Assembly (NCBI RefSeq): GCF_016774335.1
Contig: NZ_JAETWA010000030.1
Location: forward strand, 1-64,000
DNA from: Luteimonas saliphila
GTDB lineage: Bacteria > Pseudomonadota > Gammaproteobacteria > Xanthomonadales > Xanthomonadaceae
DNA length: 64,000 bases
Reading direction: 5' to 3'
Position numbers and translations under genes: made by a program. Positions 47,830-58,463 of this stretch are shown in pieces; position 1 is the stretch's first letter; every line of letters starts with the position of its first letter. Under the pieces are notes generated by a model. That model was not told where the DNA came from, made no database searches, and worked only from the letters and a program-made list of their open reading frames with translations.

Positions 47830-47981
47830 TGCGCGATCGACCGGTGCGGGGGTGTGCGCGCCACCGTGGCGCCGATGGGTCCCGCCAGGACGGTGTGTGC
47901 GACACGCGTGGCGGCAGTTCTCCGCCCGCGCCGCCGGCGCGCTTCCGGCCACCGCCGCATCCTTCGCGAGCCGGATCGTCG

Positions 47982-49700
47982 CTAGGCCGGCTCGCGGTGC
48001 TCGACCACCAGCTGGATCGCGCGCGGACCGCGCCAGTCGTCGGGCGCCAGGCGGAAGGCGATGCGGCAACGTCCCGGCGGCGGTTCGCCGCTCCAGCCGC
48101 CGAACTGGATCGCATTGAACGGCCCGGCCGCGCCGGGGCCGCGCAGGACCAGCTTCAGGTGCCGCTCGCCGACCAGGCGCCATTCGGACACGTCGAACAC
48201 CCCGTCGAACAGCGGCTCTGGAAAGCCCTGCCCCCAGGGCCCGCCGTCGCGGAGCGCGTCGGCATGGCGGCGGTCGAACTCGCCCGGTGCCAGTTCGCCA
48301 TCGCTGAGCAGTTCCGCCTGTAGCAGCGTCGGGTCGAGCATGGACCGCACAACGTCGCAGAAGGCCCGCTCGAAGGCGGCGAAGCGATCCCGCTCCAGGG
48401 TCAGGCCCGCGGCCATCGCGTGCCCGCCGAACCGCCCGACCAGCCCCGGATGCAAGGCGTCCACGGCGGCCAGCGCGTCGCGGATGTGCAGGCCGGCGAT
48501 CGAACGCGCGGAGCCGCGCAACTGGTTGCCGCCGGGTTCCGACGGCGCGAACGCGACCACCGGGCGGTGCAGTCGCTCCTTGAGCTTCGACGCGACCAGC
48601 CCGACCACGCCGGCGTGCCATCCGGGATGGAACAGGCACACCGCCACCGTCGCGTCGCCGCCGGCCGGCGCCGGGACCGCGGCCAGTGCGGCTTCGGCTT
48701 CGTCGACCATGGTCTGCTGCACCCCGCGGCGCTCGGCGTTGATCCGGTGCAGTTGCCCGGCCAGTTCGCGCGCGTGCGGAGGATCGTCGCTGAGCAGGCA
48801 TTCGATGCCGAGCGACATGTCCTCCAGTCGGCCCGCCGCATTGAGCCTGGGTGCGACCGCGAAGGCGATGTCCGCCGCCGTCAGGGTCGCGGCTGTACGG
48901 CCGGACACTTCGATCAGTGCCTGCAACCCGGCACAGCCCTGCCCCGCGCGCAACCGCCGCAGGCCGGCGGCGATCAGCGCACGGTTGGTCGCGTCCAGCG
49001 GCACCAGGTCGGCGACGGTCCCGACCGCGACCAGGTCGAGCAGGCTCGACAAGTCGGGAACGTCGCCGGCGAAGGCGCCCGCGTCGCGCTGCTGCCGGCG
49101 CAGCGCCAGCAGCACGTAGAAGATGACGCCGACGCCGGCCAGCGCCTTGCAGGCGAACGCGTCCCCGCGCAGGTTCGGATTGACGATCGCATCGGCCGGC
49201 GGCAGGACCTCGCCCGGCAGGTGGTGGTCGGTGACCAGCACCCGCCAGCCCCGCGCCTTCGCCGCGGCCACGCCCGCGAGGCAGGCGACGCCGTGGTCCA
49301 CGGTCACGAGCAGGTCGGGTGTCAACGGGGCGAGTTCCTCGACCAGCGCCGGCGACAGGCCGTAGCCATGCACCATCCGGTTCGGCACCGCGTGCACCAC
49401 GTCGCGCGCGCCGAGCATGCGCAGGCCGCGCACCGCGAGCGCACAGGCGGTGGCACCATCGGCGTCGAAGTCGCCGACGACGAGGATGCGCGCACCGCGC
49501 TCGATCGCATCCGACAGCAGCGCGACCGCGGTCTCGAGCCCGCCGAGCGAGTCGGGCGGCAGCAGTTGCGCCAGCTTCGGTCGCGCCAGTGCGGGATCGT
49601 CGACCCCACGCGCGGCATACACGCGTCGCAGCAGCGGCGGCACATCGTCCGGCCAGTCGCCGCGCACGTCGACCGCGCGACGGCGGATGCGTGGCGTCAT
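47982..49700 (-). CDS. recJ: Single-stranded-DNA-specific exonuclease RecJ
   Basis: 572 residues from ATG at 49700. 5'-3' exonuclease of the DHH superfamily, used in recombination and mismatch repair. Motifs VVGDFDADGATACAL, VTVDHGV, VTDHHLPGE (DHH) and GDAFACKALAGVGV; later SIAGLHIRDALAAVD and GRFGGHAMAAGLTL of the DHHA1 domain, then the OB-fold C-terminus. The ATG overlaps the stop of rpfE (ATGA). Order greA-rpfE-recJ, as in Xanthomonas. Confidence 0.96.
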   Translation of the reverse strand: MTPRIRRRAVDVRGDWPDDVPPLLRRVYAARGVDDPALARPKLAQLLPPDSLGGLETAVALLSDAIERGARILVVGDFDADGATACALAVRGLRMLGARDVVHAVPNRMVHGYGLSPALVEELAPLTPDLLVTVDHGVACLAGVAAAKARGWRVLVTDHHLPGEVLPPADAIVNPNLRGDAFACKALAGVGVIFYVLLALRRQQRDAGAFAGDVPDLSSLLDLVAVGTVADLVPLDATNRALIAAGLRRLRAGQGCAGLQALIEVSGRTAATLTAADIAFAVAPRLNAAGRLEDMSLGIECLLSDDPPHARELAGQLHRINAERRGVQQTMVDEAEAALAAVPAPAGGDATVAVCLFHPGWHAGVVGLVASKLKERLHRPVVAFAPSEPGGNQLRGSARSIAGLHIRDALAAVDALHPGLVGRFGGHAMAAGLTLERDRFAAFERAFCDVVRSMLDPTLLQAELLSDGELAPGEFDRRHADALRDGGPWGQGFPEPLFDGVFDVSEWRLVGERHLKLVLRGPGAAGPFNAIQFGGWSGEPPPGRCRIAFRLAPDDWRGPRAIQLVVEHREPA

Positions 49701-50644
49701 CCGGGATCGAAGCCAGGCCGGGGCCGACGCCAGAAGCGCCAGCGCTGGCCGCGCGCGATCGTGAACGCGACGCCGTCGGCGGTGTCGAGCCGCAGCGATC
49801 CGAGCTGTCCGGCGCGCAGCACCGCCAGCGCGGGTTGCAGCCAGTCGCGTTCGAGCGCGGCGAGGTCGCGCGCACGGACCAGGTCGAACGCCGCGTCCGC
49901 GTCTGGCGCCTCGAAGCGGACGGGCAGCGGGCGGTGGATGCCGGCGGCGGCGGCGATTGCGGTTCCCACCTCTTCCTCGCTGTGGAAGCGCGCATGGGAG
50001 GGTTGCACGTGGTCGGGCAGCACGCCGCCGCCCCAGAACCACACGGAGTTGATCGGCGGCCTGCCTTCGGCCACGCGCCGTGCGTTCCATGGATGGTTGT
50101 GCAGGACCACCTGCGCCTCGCTCAGCAGGCTGCGCCAGCGGCGGCCTTCCGGACCCTCGGCCAGGTGCTCGAACAGGTCGGCGCCCAGCGCTTCGTCCGG
50201 CTCACTGAATGCGGGGAGCTTCGCGCCGGGCGGCAACCGCAGGTACCAGCGCGACGGCACCGGGGCGTCGATCGGGAATCCCGCGTCGCCGAACAGCGGT
50301 CGCAGCGCGGGCAACAACTGCGCGACATCCGCGTCGGTCACCCCCAGCGTTTCGCCGACGCCGAGCAGCCGCGCCCCGTTGATGTCGGGCTGGACCCGGC
50401 ACGGATCCGCGCGCAGCCACGCCGACCCCGCCGCATCGCCAGCGTCGAGCTGCCGCGTCAGCGCCGCCACCGGCCAATGGTTCGGAACCAGGCGCAGGTG
50501 CCGCAGCAACTGCGCGCGGCGCCCGGCGTCCAGCCCCTCCGTCACATCCGAACGCCCCAGCGCGATCGCGACCGACGCCGACAGCGCCTGCGCGCCGAGC
50601 CGGCGCGCGGCCGGCAGCAGCAGCGTGGCGGAGGCCGGGCTCAA
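49697..50644 (-). CDS. rpfE: RpfE, phosphoglycerate mutase-like regulatory protein
   Basis: 315 residues from TTG at 50644, seven bases after the greA stop. RpfE-type proteins are distant relatives of cofactor-independent phosphoglycerate mutase and are listed as regulators of pathogenicity factors, without a proven reaction. Recognisable blocks are HLRLVPNHWPVAALTRQLD, RWYLRLPPGAKLPAFSEPDE, LSEAQVVLHNHPWNARR and PPINSVWFWGGGVLPDHV. Between greA and recJ with overlaps on both sides, so translationally coupled. Confidence 0.9.
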   Translation of the reverse strand: MSPASATLLLPAARRLGAQALSASVAIALGRSDVTEGLDAGRRAQLLRHLRLVPNHWPVAALTRQLDAGDAAGSAWLRADPCRVQPDINGARLLGVGETLGVTDADVAQLLPALRPLFGDAGFPIDAPVPSRWYLRLPPGAKLPAFSEPDEALGADLFEHLAEGPEGRRWRSLLSEAQVVLHNHPWNARRVAEGRPPINSVWFWGGGVLPDHVQPSHARFHSEEEVGTAIAAAAGIHRPLPVRFEAPDADAAFDLVRARDLAALERDWLQPALAVLRAGQLGSLRLDTADGVAFTIARGQRWRFWRRPRPGFDPG

Positions 50645-50651
50645 GGCAGGC

Positions 50652-51128
50652 TCAGCCGCCGTAGCTCACGCCGACGATCTCGAATTCCCGCGCGCCGGCG
50701 GGCGCCTCGATGGTGACGCTGTCGCCCTCGTGCTTGCCGATCAGCGCGCGCGCCACCGGCGAGGAGATCGCGATCAGGCCCAGCTTGATGTCGGCCTCGA
50801 GGTCGCCGACGATCTGGTAGCGCCGTTCCTCGTCGGTTTCCACGTCGGCGATGGTCACGGTGGCGCCGAACACCACCTTGTCGCCGGCATCGAGCTTGGA
50901 CACGTCGATGACGTCCGCATGCGACAGCTCGCCCTCGAGCTGCTTGATGCGGCCTTCGATGAAGCCCTGCTGCTCGCGCGCGGCGTGGTACTCGGCGTTC
51001 TCCTTGAGATCGCCGTGCGCGCGCGCCTCGGCGATCGCGTTGATCACCGCCGGGCGCTTGACCGATTTCAGTTCCTCGAGTTCGGCGCGCAGGCGCTGCG
51101 CACCGGCCAGGGTCATGGGTGGTCTCAT
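50652..51128 (-). CDS. greA: Transcription elongation factor GreA
   Basis: 158 residues. Rescues backtracked RNA polymerase. N-terminal coiled coil ([40 protein letters not shown] with the acidic tip pair) and C-terminal FKBP-like domain ([19 protein letters not shown] to [13 protein letters not shown]). Starts MRPPMTL at 51128; an internal Met four residues in is possible. Follows carB by 15 bases; carAB-greA arrangement as in other gammaproteobacteria. Confidence 0.97.
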   Translation of the reverse strand: MRPPMTLAGAQRLRAELEELKSVKRPAVINAIAEARAHGDLKENAEYHAAREQQGFIEGRIKQLEGELSHADVIDVSKLDAGDKVVFGATVTIADVETDEERRYQIVGDLEADIKLGLIAISSPVARALIGKHEGDSVTIEAPAGAREFEIVGVSYGG

Positions 51129-51143
51129 TCGTTTGCTTCCCTC

Positions 51144-54100
51144 TCAGGCGTCCGTGCGCAGCGTTGCGTGCAGTTCCTGCAGCGCCCACACCGGTCCGCT
51201 GCCGCGATAGTCCAGAGAATGCAGCAAGGCCCGGGCACCGGCAACCGTGGTCGAATAGGTGACGCGCTGCTGCAGCGCCTCGCGCCGGATCGAGAACGAG
51301 TCCGCGATCGCCTGCCGCCCCTCGGTGGTGTTGACGATGTAGGAGATCTCGCCGTTCTTGATCAGGTCGACGATGTGCGGCCGCCCCTCCAGCACCTTGT
51401 TGACCTGCTCGCAGTCGATGCCGTGCTCGCGCAGCCAGCTCGCGGTGCCCGCGGTGGCGACGATCGCGTAGCCGCGCTCGACCAGGTCGCGCGCCACCGG
51501 CAGCACGCGCTGCTTGTCGGGGTCGCGAACCGAGACGAAGGCCTTGCCTCCGGCCGGCGGGGCCTTGATGTTGGCCGCCTCCTGCGCGCGCGCGAACGCG
51601 GCGCCGAAGTTCCGGCCCACGCCCATCACCTCGCCGGTCGAGCGCATCTCCGGGCCGAGGATCGGGTCGACGCCCTGGAACTTGGCGAACGGGAAGATCG
51701 CCTCCTTGACCGAGAAGTAGTCCGGCACGATCTCGCGCGTGGCGCCCTGCTCGGCCAGGGTCTTGCCGGCCATGCAGCGCGCCGAGATCTTGGCCAGCGC
51801 CAGGCCCGTCGCCTTGGACACGAACGGCACCGTGCGCGATGCGCGAGGGTTCACTTCCAGCAGGAAGATCACGTGCTCGCCGTCGTCCCCGAGCTGCACC
51901 GCGAACTGGGTGTTCATCAGCCCGATCACATCGAGCGCGCGGGCGAGCGCGACCACCTGCTCGCGCAGCTGCGCCTGGACTTCGGCGGGCAGCGAGTACG
52001 GCGGCAACGAGCACGACGAGTCGCCCGAATGCACGCCGGCCTCCTCGATGTGCTCCATCACGCCGCCGATCAGCACGTTGCCTTCACGATCGGCGATCAC
52101 GTCGATGTCCACTTCCACCGCGTTGTCGAGGAAGCGGTCGAGCAGTACCGGCGAATCGTTCGAGACCTTCACCGCGTCGCGCATGTAGCGCGCGAGGTCG
52201 GCATCGGCATGCACCACTTCCATCGCGCGGCCGCCGAGCACGTAGCTCGGGCGCACGACCAGCGGGTAGCCGATCTCCCTCGCCAGCACCAGCGCCTCGT
52301 CGGCGCTGCGCGCGGTCCGGTTCGGCGGCTGCCGCAGGCCGAGCCGTTCGACCAGCTGCTGGAAACGCTCGCGGTCCTCCGCCAGGTCGATCGACTCGGG
52401 CGAGGTGCCGATGATCGGCACGCCATTGGCTTCCAGCGCCCGTGCCAGCTTCAGCGGGGTCTGCCCGCCGTACTGCACGATCACGCCCTTGGGCTTCTCC
52501 AGCTCGACGATCTCCAGCACGTCCTCGAGCGTGAGCGGCTCGAAATACAGGCGCTCGGAGGTGTCGAAATCCGTGGAGACGGTTTCGGGGTTGCAGTTGA
52601 CCATGATGGTCTCGTACCCGTCCTCGCGCAGGGCCAGCGCGGCATGCACGCAGCAGTAGTCGAATTCGATGCCCTGCCCGATCCGGTTCGGGCCGCCACC
52701 CAGGACCATGATCTTCTCGCGGTCGCTGGGCTGCGCCTCGCACTCGTCCTCGTAGGTCGAATACAGGTACGCGGTGCTGGTGGCGAACTCCGCCGCGCAC
52801 GAGTCGACGCGCTTGTAGACCGGCCTGACCCCATGCGCGCGACGCAGCGCGCGCACCGCCTGTTCGTCGCTGCGGACCAGCTGCGCCAGCCGCGCGTCCG
52901 AGAAACCCATGCGCTTGAGCGCGCGCAGGCGCGCGCCGTCGAGCGCGTCGATTCCCGCCGCGGCCACATCGCCCTCGACCGCGACGATCTCCTCGATCTG
53001 GTCGAGGAACCATGGATCCACGAACGACAGCGCGTGTACTTCTTCCACCGACAGCCCGGCGCGGAATGCGTCGGCCAGGTAGAACAGCCGTTCGGGACCA
53101 GGCTCCTTGACCTCGCGCCGCATGGTCGCGAGGTCGGTTTCGTCGGCGAGGTCGAGGCCGGTCGGATCGAAGCCGACCTTGCCGGTCTCCAGCCCGCGCA
53201 GTGCCTTCTGCACCGATTCCTGGAAGGTGCGGCCCATCGCCATCACCTCGCCGACCGACTTCATCTGCGTGGTCAGGCGGGCATCGGCCTGCGGGAACTT
53301 CTCGAACGCGAAGCGCGGGATCTTGGTGACGACGTAGTCGATCGAGGGTTCGAACGAGGCCGGTGTGCGGCCGCCGGTGATCTCGTTGCGCAGCTCGTCG
53401 AGCGTGTAGCCCACCGCCAGCTTGGCCGCGACCTTCGCGATCGGGAAGCCGGTGGCCTTGGACGCCAGCGCCGAAGACCGAGACACGCGCGGGTTCATCT
53501 CGATCACCACCACGCGCCCGGTCTGGGCGTTGATGCCGAACTGCACGTTGGAGCCGCCGGTATCCACGCCGATCTTGCGCAGCACCGCGATCGAGGCATC
53601 GCGCAGGCGCTGGTACTCCTTGTCGGTCAGGGTCTGCGCCGGCGCGACGGTGATGCTGTCGCCGGTGTGCACGCCCATCGGGTCGAGGTTCTCGATCGAA
53701 CACACGATGATGCAGTTGTCCGCGGTGTCGCGGACCACCTCCATCTCGAACTCCTTCCAGCCCAGCACCGACTCCTCGACCAGCACCTCGCCCACCGGCG
53801 AGAGCTCGAGGCCGCGCTTGACGATCTCCTCGAACTCCTCGCGGTTGTAGGCGATGCCGCCGCCGGATCCGCCCAGGGTGAAGCTCGGGCGGATGATCGT
53901 GGGGTAGCCGACCCGGGTCTGGATGTCGACCGCCTGCTCGAACGAGCGCGCGACCTCCGCCTTCGGGCATTCCAGGCCGATCTCGCCCATCGCCACCCGG
54001 AACAGCTCGCGGTCCTCGGCCATCATGATGGCCTCGCGCTTGGCGCCGATCAGTTCGACGCCGTACTTCTCCAGCACGCCGTTGTCGGCCAGGTCGAGCG

Positions 54101-54395
54101 CGCAGTTGAGGGCGGTCTGCCCGCCCATGGTCGGCAGCAGCGCGTCGGGTTTTTCCTTGGCGATGATCTTCTCGACCGTCTGCCAGTTGATCGGCTCGAT
54201 GTAGACCGCGTCGGCCATGTCCGGATCGGTCATGATCGTGGCGGGGTTGCTGTTGACCAGGACCACGCGGAAGCCTTCCTCGCGCAGCGCCTTGCACGCC
54301 TGCGCGCCGGAATAGTCGAACTCGCACGCCTGCCCGATCACGATCGGCCCGGCGCCGATGATCAGCACGGTCTTGATGTCGGTACGCCTGGGCAT
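51144..54395 (-). CDS. carB: Carbamoyl-phosphate synthase large subunit
   Basis: 1083 residues from ATG at 54395. Uses ATP, bicarbonate and ammonia from CarA to make carbamoyl phosphate for arginine and pyrimidine pathways. Two homologous ATP-grasp halves: first [21 protein letters not shown], second [20 protein letters not shown]-terminal allosteric MGS-like domain ([38 protein letters not shown]) for UMP and ornithine. ATG shares one base with the carA stop (TGATG). The gene's antisense strand has very long open frames due to GC bias only. Confidence 0.98.
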   Translation of the reverse strand: MPRRTDIKTVLIIGAGPIVIGQACEFDYSGAQACKALREEGFRVVLVNSNPATIMTDPDMADAVYIEPINWQTVEKIIAKEKPDALLPTMGGQTALNCALDLADNGVLEKYGVELIGAKREAIMMAEDRELFRVAMGEIGLECPKAEVARSFEQAVDIQTRVGYPTIIRPSFTLGGSGGGIAYNREEFEEIVKRGLELSPVGEVLVEESVLGWKEFEMEVVRDTADNCIIVCSIENLDPMGVHTGDSITVAPAQTLTDKEYQRLRDASIAVLRKIGVDTGGSNVQFGINAQTGRVVVIEMNPRVSRSSALASKATGFPIAKVAAKLAVGYTLDELRNEITGGRTPASFEPSIDYVVTKIPRFAFEKFPQADARLTTQMKSVGEVMAMGRTFQESVQKALRGLETGKVGFDPTGLDLADETDLATMRREVKEPGPERLFYLADAFRAGLSVEEVHALSFVDPWFLDQIEEIVAVEGDVAAAGIDALDGARLRALKRMGFSDARLAQLVRSDEQAVRALRRAHGVRPVYKRVDSCAAEFATSTAYLYSTYEDECEAQPSDREKIMVLGGGPNRIGQGIEFDYCCVHAALALREDGYETIMVNCNPETVSTDFDTSERLYFEPLTLEDVLEIVELEKPKGVIVQYGGQTPLKLARALEANGVPIIGTSPESIDLAEDRERFQQLVERLGLRQPPNRTARSADEALVLAREIGYPLVVRPSYVLGGRAMEVVHADADLARYMRDAVKVSNDSPVLLDRFLDNAVEVDIDVIADREGNVLIGGVMEHIEEAGVHSGDSSCSLPPYSLPAEVQAQLREQVVALARALDVIGLMNTQFAVQLGDDGEHVIFLLEVNPRASRTVPFVSKATGLALAKISARCMAGKTLAEQGATREIVPDYFSVKEAIFPFAKFQGVDPILGPEMRSTGEVMGVGRNFGAAFARAQEAANIKAPPAGGKAFVSVRDPDKQRVLPVARDLVERGYAIVATAGTASWLREHGIDCEQVNKVLEGRPHIVDLIKNGEISYIVNTTEGRQAIADSFSIRREALQQRVTYSTTVAGARALLHSLDYRGSGPVWALQELHATLRTDA

Positions 54396-55531
54396 CAGTT
54401 CCTTCCTGCGGATTGGTTCGACATGGACGCCACGAAGCGGTCGAACAGCGGTGAGACATCGTGCGGGCCCGGCGAGGCTTCCGGGTGGCCCTGGAACGAG
54501 AACGCCGGCGCGTCGGTCAGCTCGATGCCCTGGTTGGTGCCGTCGAACAGCGAGCGATGGGTGACGCGCACGTTCGCCGGCAGCGTCGACTCGTCCACCG
54601 CGAAGCCGTGGTTCTGCGAGGTGATCATCACCCGGCCGCTGTCGAGGTCCTGCACCGGATGGTTGGCGCCGTGGTGGCCGTGCGGCATCTTGGCGGTCTT
54701 CGCGCCCGCGGCCAGCCCGAGTAGCTGGTGGCCCAGGCAGATGCCGAACAGCGGCAGCTTCTGCGCCACGAAAGTGCGGATCGCGGCGATGGCGTAGTCG
54801 CAGGGCTCCGGATCGCCGGGCCCGTTGGACAGGAACACGCCATCGGGGCGCATCGCCATCACCTCCTCCGCAGGCGTCTGGGCGGGGACCACGGTCAGCT
54901 CGCAGCCGCGTTCGGCGAGCATGCGCAGGATGTTGTGCTTCACGCCGTAGTCGTAGGCCACCACCCTGAACTTCGACGGCGTGCTCGCAAACGCGTTCGT
55001 ATCGAGGTCCAGCGGGCCTTCGGTCCACGCATACGCCTGTCGGGTGCTGACTTCCTTCGCCAGGTCCATGCCCTTGAGGCCGGGGAACTTGCGCGCGGCC
55101 TCGAGCGCCTTGTCCGCGTCGATACCGCCGGCCATCAGCGCGCCGTTCTGCGCGCCGCGCTCGCGCAGCAGGCGCGTGAGCTTGCGGGTGTCGATGCCGG
55201 AGATCGCGACCAGCCCGCGCGCGCGCAGCCATTCGGGCAGCGCGACCTGGCTGCGCCAGCTGCTGGGGCGTCGCGGGACGTCGCGCACGATCAGGCCGGA
55301 CGCCCAGACCTTGCGGGCTTCGTCGTCCTGGTCCGTGCAGCCGGTATTGCCGATGTGCGGATAGGTCAGCGTCACCAGCTGGCGCGCGTACGATGGATCG
55401 GTGAGCACTTCCTGGTAGCCGGTCATGGCGGTGTTGAACACCACCTCGCCGACCGACAGGCCGTTCGCGCCCACGGAAACGCCCTCGAACACGGTGCCGT
55501 CTTCGAGGACGAGGATTGCGGTTTCGGTCAC
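54395..55531 (-). CDS. carA: Carbamoyl-phosphate synthase small subunit
   Basis: 378 residues from GTG at 55531. Class I glutamine amidotransferase that supplies ammonia to CarB. CPSase N-terminal domain starts [20 protein letters not shown]; amidotransferase triad is in [13 protein letters not shown] (Cys), and the His and Glu of [13 protein letters not shown]. Preceded on the same strand by an intrinsic terminator 24 bases before the start, giving a leader-attenuation arrangement. First gene of carAB-greA. Confidence 0.97.
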   Translation of the reverse strand: MTETAILVLEDGTVFEGVSVGANGLSVGEVVFNTAMTGYQEVLTDPSYARQLVTLTYPHIGNTGCTDQDDEARKVWASGLIVRDVPRRPSSWRSQVALPEWLRARGLVAISGIDTRKLTRLLRERGAQNGALMAGGIDADKALEAARKFPGLKGMDLAKEVSTRQAYAWTEGPLDLDTNAFASTPSKFRVVAYDYGVKHNILRMLAERGCELTVVPAQTPAEEVMAMRPDGVFLSNGPGDPEPCDYAIAAIRTFVAQKLPLFGICLGHQLLGLAAGAKTAKMPHGHHGANHPVQDLDSGRVMITSQNHGFAVDESTLPANVRVTHRSLFDGTNQGIELTDAPAFSFQGHPEASPGPHDVSPLFDRFVASMSNQSAGRN

Positions 55532-55554
55532 TGGCTTCGCCTACGTGAGGTTGC

Positions 55555-55576
55555 AAAAAACCGCCGGAGCGGGCGG
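55555..55576 (-). terminator. Attenuator-type intrinsic terminator in the carA leader
   Basis: CCGCC-CGCTCC-GGCGG followed by six T (minus strand), 24 bases before the carA GTG. A possible -10 (TATCAT, 55614-55619) upstream gives a leader of about 80 bases. GGACCGGTTCC just before the stem could pair alternatively. Confidence 0.75.
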
Positions 55577-55714
55577 AACCGGTCCGGAGGCGGGGGGAAT
55601 CAGGCGAGCGGGAATGATACCGGGCGGCGGCAGAAAAGGAAAACCCGCTGTACAAGGCCGGGCGCGGCAGGCTAAGTTGATTCCGGGTGGTGACGCCGTG
55701 CGCCCGGGGGGGCC

Positions 55715-56206
55715 ATGAACGACAAGACCGTGTACGCCAAGACGCCGGCGGGGCAGCAGGAAATCGGGGAGCGCAAGGCAGGCCTGGACATCCGCCAGCG
55801 GCGGTTGTTGATCCTCGTCGACGGCCACCGCAGCGTGGCCGAACTGCGTGGCGTGTCGGGGTTCCCGGATGCCCTGGCGTTGCTGGAGGGGCTGCAGGCT
55901 CATGGCCTCGTGGTGTCCGCCGGCGGTACGCCGGTGGCGGCCGTCGCTCCTGCCGCATCGAAACCCGCCGCAGCGCCGAGCGGGCCGCCCACCACCGCCG
56001 CCGACCTGCGCGAACGTGGCCGGCGCGCGGCACGTGCGGTCAGCGACCTGCTGGGACCGATGGGCGAAGACCTCGCGATGCGGCTGGAGGAAGTGAAGTC
56101 GGCCGAGGCGCTCGAGGATCTCCTCACCCGCTCACGCAGGATGCTGGGCGAGGTGCGTGGCAGGTCCGCGCTCGAACGCTTCGAGAAGCTGCTCGAGGAA
56201 GGCTAG
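55715..56206 (+). CDS. Conserved hypothetical protein, probable winged-helix start
   Basis: 163 residues. N-terminal [20 protein letters not shown] and [20 protein letters not shown] look like a small winged-helix or similar domain found in uncharacterised proteobacterial proteins; then a Pro/Ala linker and a helical C-terminus ([20 protein letters not shown]). No signal or membrane segment. It lies between convergently placed neighbours: divergent from carA and ending 6 bases before dapB on the other strand. Function unknown. Confidence 0.7.
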   Translation: MNDKTVYAKTPAGQQEIGERKAGLDIRQRRLLILVDGHRSVAELRGVSGFPDALALLEGLQAHGLVVSAGGTPVAAVAPAASKPAAAPSGPPTTAADLRERGRRAARAVSDLLGPMGEDLAMRLEEVKSAEALEDLLTRSRRMLGEVRGRSALERFEKLLEEG

Positions 56207-56212
56207 CGCGGC

Positions 56213-56926
56213 TCAGTCGAACAGCAACTGGCGCAGCCCGTAGCGACCGGGAGGGCGGGTCGCCAGCTTGCGTGCCGCCAGCAGCGCGCCCTGCGCGAAG
56301 ATGTCGCGGTTGCCGGCGCGGTGCACCAGCTCGATCCGCTCGCCCGCGGTCGCGAACTGCACCAGGTGTTCGCCGACGATGTCTCCCGCGCGCAGGCTCG
56401 CGTAGCGTGGACTCGCCCCGCCGCGTACGGCGGACTCGCCCAGCGACAGCGCGGTCCCGGACGGGGCGTCGCGCTTGTGCGCGTGGTGCGATTCGACGAT
56501 GTCGCAGTCCCAGCCCGGCAGCGCCATGGCCGCCCGCTCGACCAGTTCGTCGAGCACCGCCACGCCGACGCTGAAATTGGCCTGCCACAGGATCGGGATG
56601 CCGCTGGCGGCGGCGTCCAGCGAGGCGCGCTGCGCCTCCGACAGGCCGGTGGTCCCGGATACCAGCGCAGCGCCCCGCGCCTGGCACAGCGCCCGCACGG
56701 CATCGAAGCCTTCGGGCAGGCTGAAGTCGATCGCGACGTCGAACGCGGGCGTGCCCGCAAGCTCGGACGCGGCGAAATACGGCGTGCCGTCGACCACGCG
56801 CTGGCCGACCGAGCGCTGCACCGCGGCCACCACCTCGAGTCCCTCCAAGCTCGACGCCAGCCGCAGCAGCGCCCGCCCCATGCGGCCGGAAGCGCCGTGA
56901 ACCAGCACTCGTACGGGTGTGCCCAT
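56213..56926 (-). CDS. dapB: 4-hydroxy-tetrahydrodipicolinate reductase
   Basis: 237 residues, shorter than the 270-residue E. coli enzyme but typical for xanthomonads. NAD(P)H motif VLVHGASGRMGRALL, GTTGLSEAQRASL, catalytic SHHAHKRDAPSGTAL, and C-terminal RAGNRDIFAQGALLAARKL. Makes tetrahydrodipicolinate for lysine and peptidoglycan. Upstream of carAB as in Xanthomonas, here separated by the opposite-strand hypothetical gene. Confidence 0.95.
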   Translation of the reverse strand: MGTPVRVLVHGASGRMGRALLRLASSLEGLEVVAAVQRSVGQRVVDGTPYFAASELAGTPAFDVAIDFSLPEGFDAVRALCQARGAALVSGTTGLSEAQRASLDAAASGIPILWQANFSVGVAVLDELVERAAMALPGWDCDIVESHHAHKRDAPSGTALSLGESAVRGGASPRYASLRAGDIVGEHLVQFATAGERIELVHRAGNRDIFAQGALLAARKLATRPPGRYGLRQLLFD

Positions 56927-56991
56927 GCCGGCAGGCTAGCCGCGCGCCCCACCCGCCGGCAAGCCCTCGGTCGCCGTCCAGACGACGCGGA

Positions 56992-58317
56992 TCAGGCCAG
57001 CTGCGGTGCGCCGATGAAGTAGCCCTGCCCGCATGCCACGCCGATCTGCTGCAGCATCCGCAGTTCCGCGTCGGTTTCGACGCCCTCCGCGACCAGGGTC
57101 GCCTGCGTGCCCTCGGCGAAGGTGCACAGCGCCGCGATCAGCGACTGCAGCCGCGGGTGGCGGTCGACGCCACGCACCAGGCTCATGTCCAGTTTGATGA
57201 TGTCGGGTGCGAGCGTGAGCACGTGCCGCAGGCTCGAGAAGCCCGCGCCGGTATCGTCCACCGCGATGCGGAAACCACGCGCCTGGAACGCGGAGAGCCT
57301 GGCGGCGAGCCGGGAGTAGTCCTCGACCGCGGTGTGCTCGGTGATCTCCAGCACGATCCTGGCCGGATCGACGTCGCCCAGCACATCGTCGAGCGCGTCG
57401 CTGCACGCGACCTCAGGCGAGACGTTCAGCGAAAGATAGGCGCCGCCGGCCGGCAGCGGGTCGCGCAGCGCCGCGCGCAGCGCCACCAGTTCCAGGTCCA
57501 CGCTCCGTCCGCAGCGTGCGGCATCCCGGAACCAGGTGTCGGTCGGCAGGCCGTATTCCTCCGGAAACCTCGCCAGCGCTTCCCAGCCCACGACGGTACG
57601 GTCCGCCAGGCGGACGATCGGTTGCCTCGCCACCCGCAGGCGACCCTCGCCCAGCACCTCGGTCAGGCGACGCTGGGCGGCGGCGTCCCCGCTGTCGCGA
57701 TCGGCATCAGCGCCTGCACGGCCGGCGACTTCCGCCTCCTGGCGCGACGCTTCGACCGCACGGTGCAGGCTGGCACCGGCAAGCGTGGCCAGATGCTCGA
57801 GCGCGAGCGTCTCCGCCGGGCCGAAACGATGCGGCTCGCACGAGGCGACCTTGAGCACGCCGACCGGCTGGTCGCGAAACTGCAGCGGCACGACCACCAT
57901 CGACCGCAGCCCGACGCGCCGGCAGGCGTCGCGGTCGACCCGCGCATCCTCCTCGCTGTCGTCGCAACGCAGCACGCACCCGCGCTCCATGCTCAGGCCC
58001 GACAGGCTGCCGGCGACGGGGATGCGCAATCCCAACCGCGCTTCCGCCATGCCGGACGCGAACCAGTAGACCATCGCGTCGCCGTCGCGGATTTCCAGGA
58101 CAGCGCCTTCCGCGCCGGTCAGTTCCTGTGCGTACACGGTCAACGCGGCAAGCACGTCCGACGGACCCGGCCCGGACGCCATGATCGCGCCCTGCGCCTC
58201 GACCACCCGCGTCAGCAGCGCCAGCGCCTCGGCGTCGGACAGAGCATCCGCTCCCGGCGCGGCGCGGCGCCGACGCTTGTCGACAAGGAACTGCATGGCC
58301 GCCTGCTTCCGTGGCAT
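56992..58317 (-). CDS. GAF-EAL c-di-GMP phosphodiesterase
   Basis: 441 residues from ATG at 58317 (MPRKQAAMQFL) with GGAG upstream. GAF domain about residues 45-190, short linker, EAL domain to the end. Catalytic residues are present: EALARF, LNVSPE, VLEITEH, DDTGAGFSS, IIKLDMSL and VAEGVET, so active hydrolysis of c-di-GMP is expected. No membrane segments: cytoplasmic. The GAF has no recognisable cysteine cluster. 66 bases upstream of dapB on the same strand. Confidence 0.9.
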   Translation of the reverse strand: MPRKQAAMQFLVDKRRRRAAPGADALSDAEALALLTRVVEAQGAIMASGPGPSDVLAALTVYAQELTGAEGAVLEIRDGDAMVYWFASGMAEARLGLRIPVAGSLSGLSMERGCVLRCDDSEEDARVDRDACRRVGLRSMVVVPLQFRDQPVGVLKVASCEPHRFGPAETLALEHLATLAGASLHRAVEASRQEAEVAGRAGADADRDSGDAAAQRRLTEVLGEGRLRVARQPIVRLADRTVVGWEALARFPEEYGLPTDTWFRDAARCGRSVDLELVALRAALRDPLPAGGAYLSLNVSPEVACSDALDDVLGDVDPARIVLEITEHTAVEDYSRLAARLSAFQARGFRIAVDDTGAGFSSLRHVLTLAPDIIKLDMSLVRGVDRHPRLQSLIAALCTFAEGTQATLVAEGVETDAELRMLQQIGVACGQGYFIGAPQLA

Positions 58318-58463
58318 TCTCCGCCCCCCCCTGCGGACACCATGCATACGGCGCCCATCGCGGACACGACGACCCTCCCACCGGCATGGTGGGCTGTCAA
58401 GTTGCAGGGCCGCATCGGCTGGCGCCCGCTCATCCCCCGCGGATCATGGCGCGGAGGGCTGCC

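Noticed and set aside
48420-54797. Plus-strand open frame of over 2000 codons opposite recJ, rpfE, greA and carB
   Set aside because: It is antisense to four recognisable genes; high GC with G/C-rich third positions opens such frames. The translation is Arg/Ala/Gly/His-rich with no domain.
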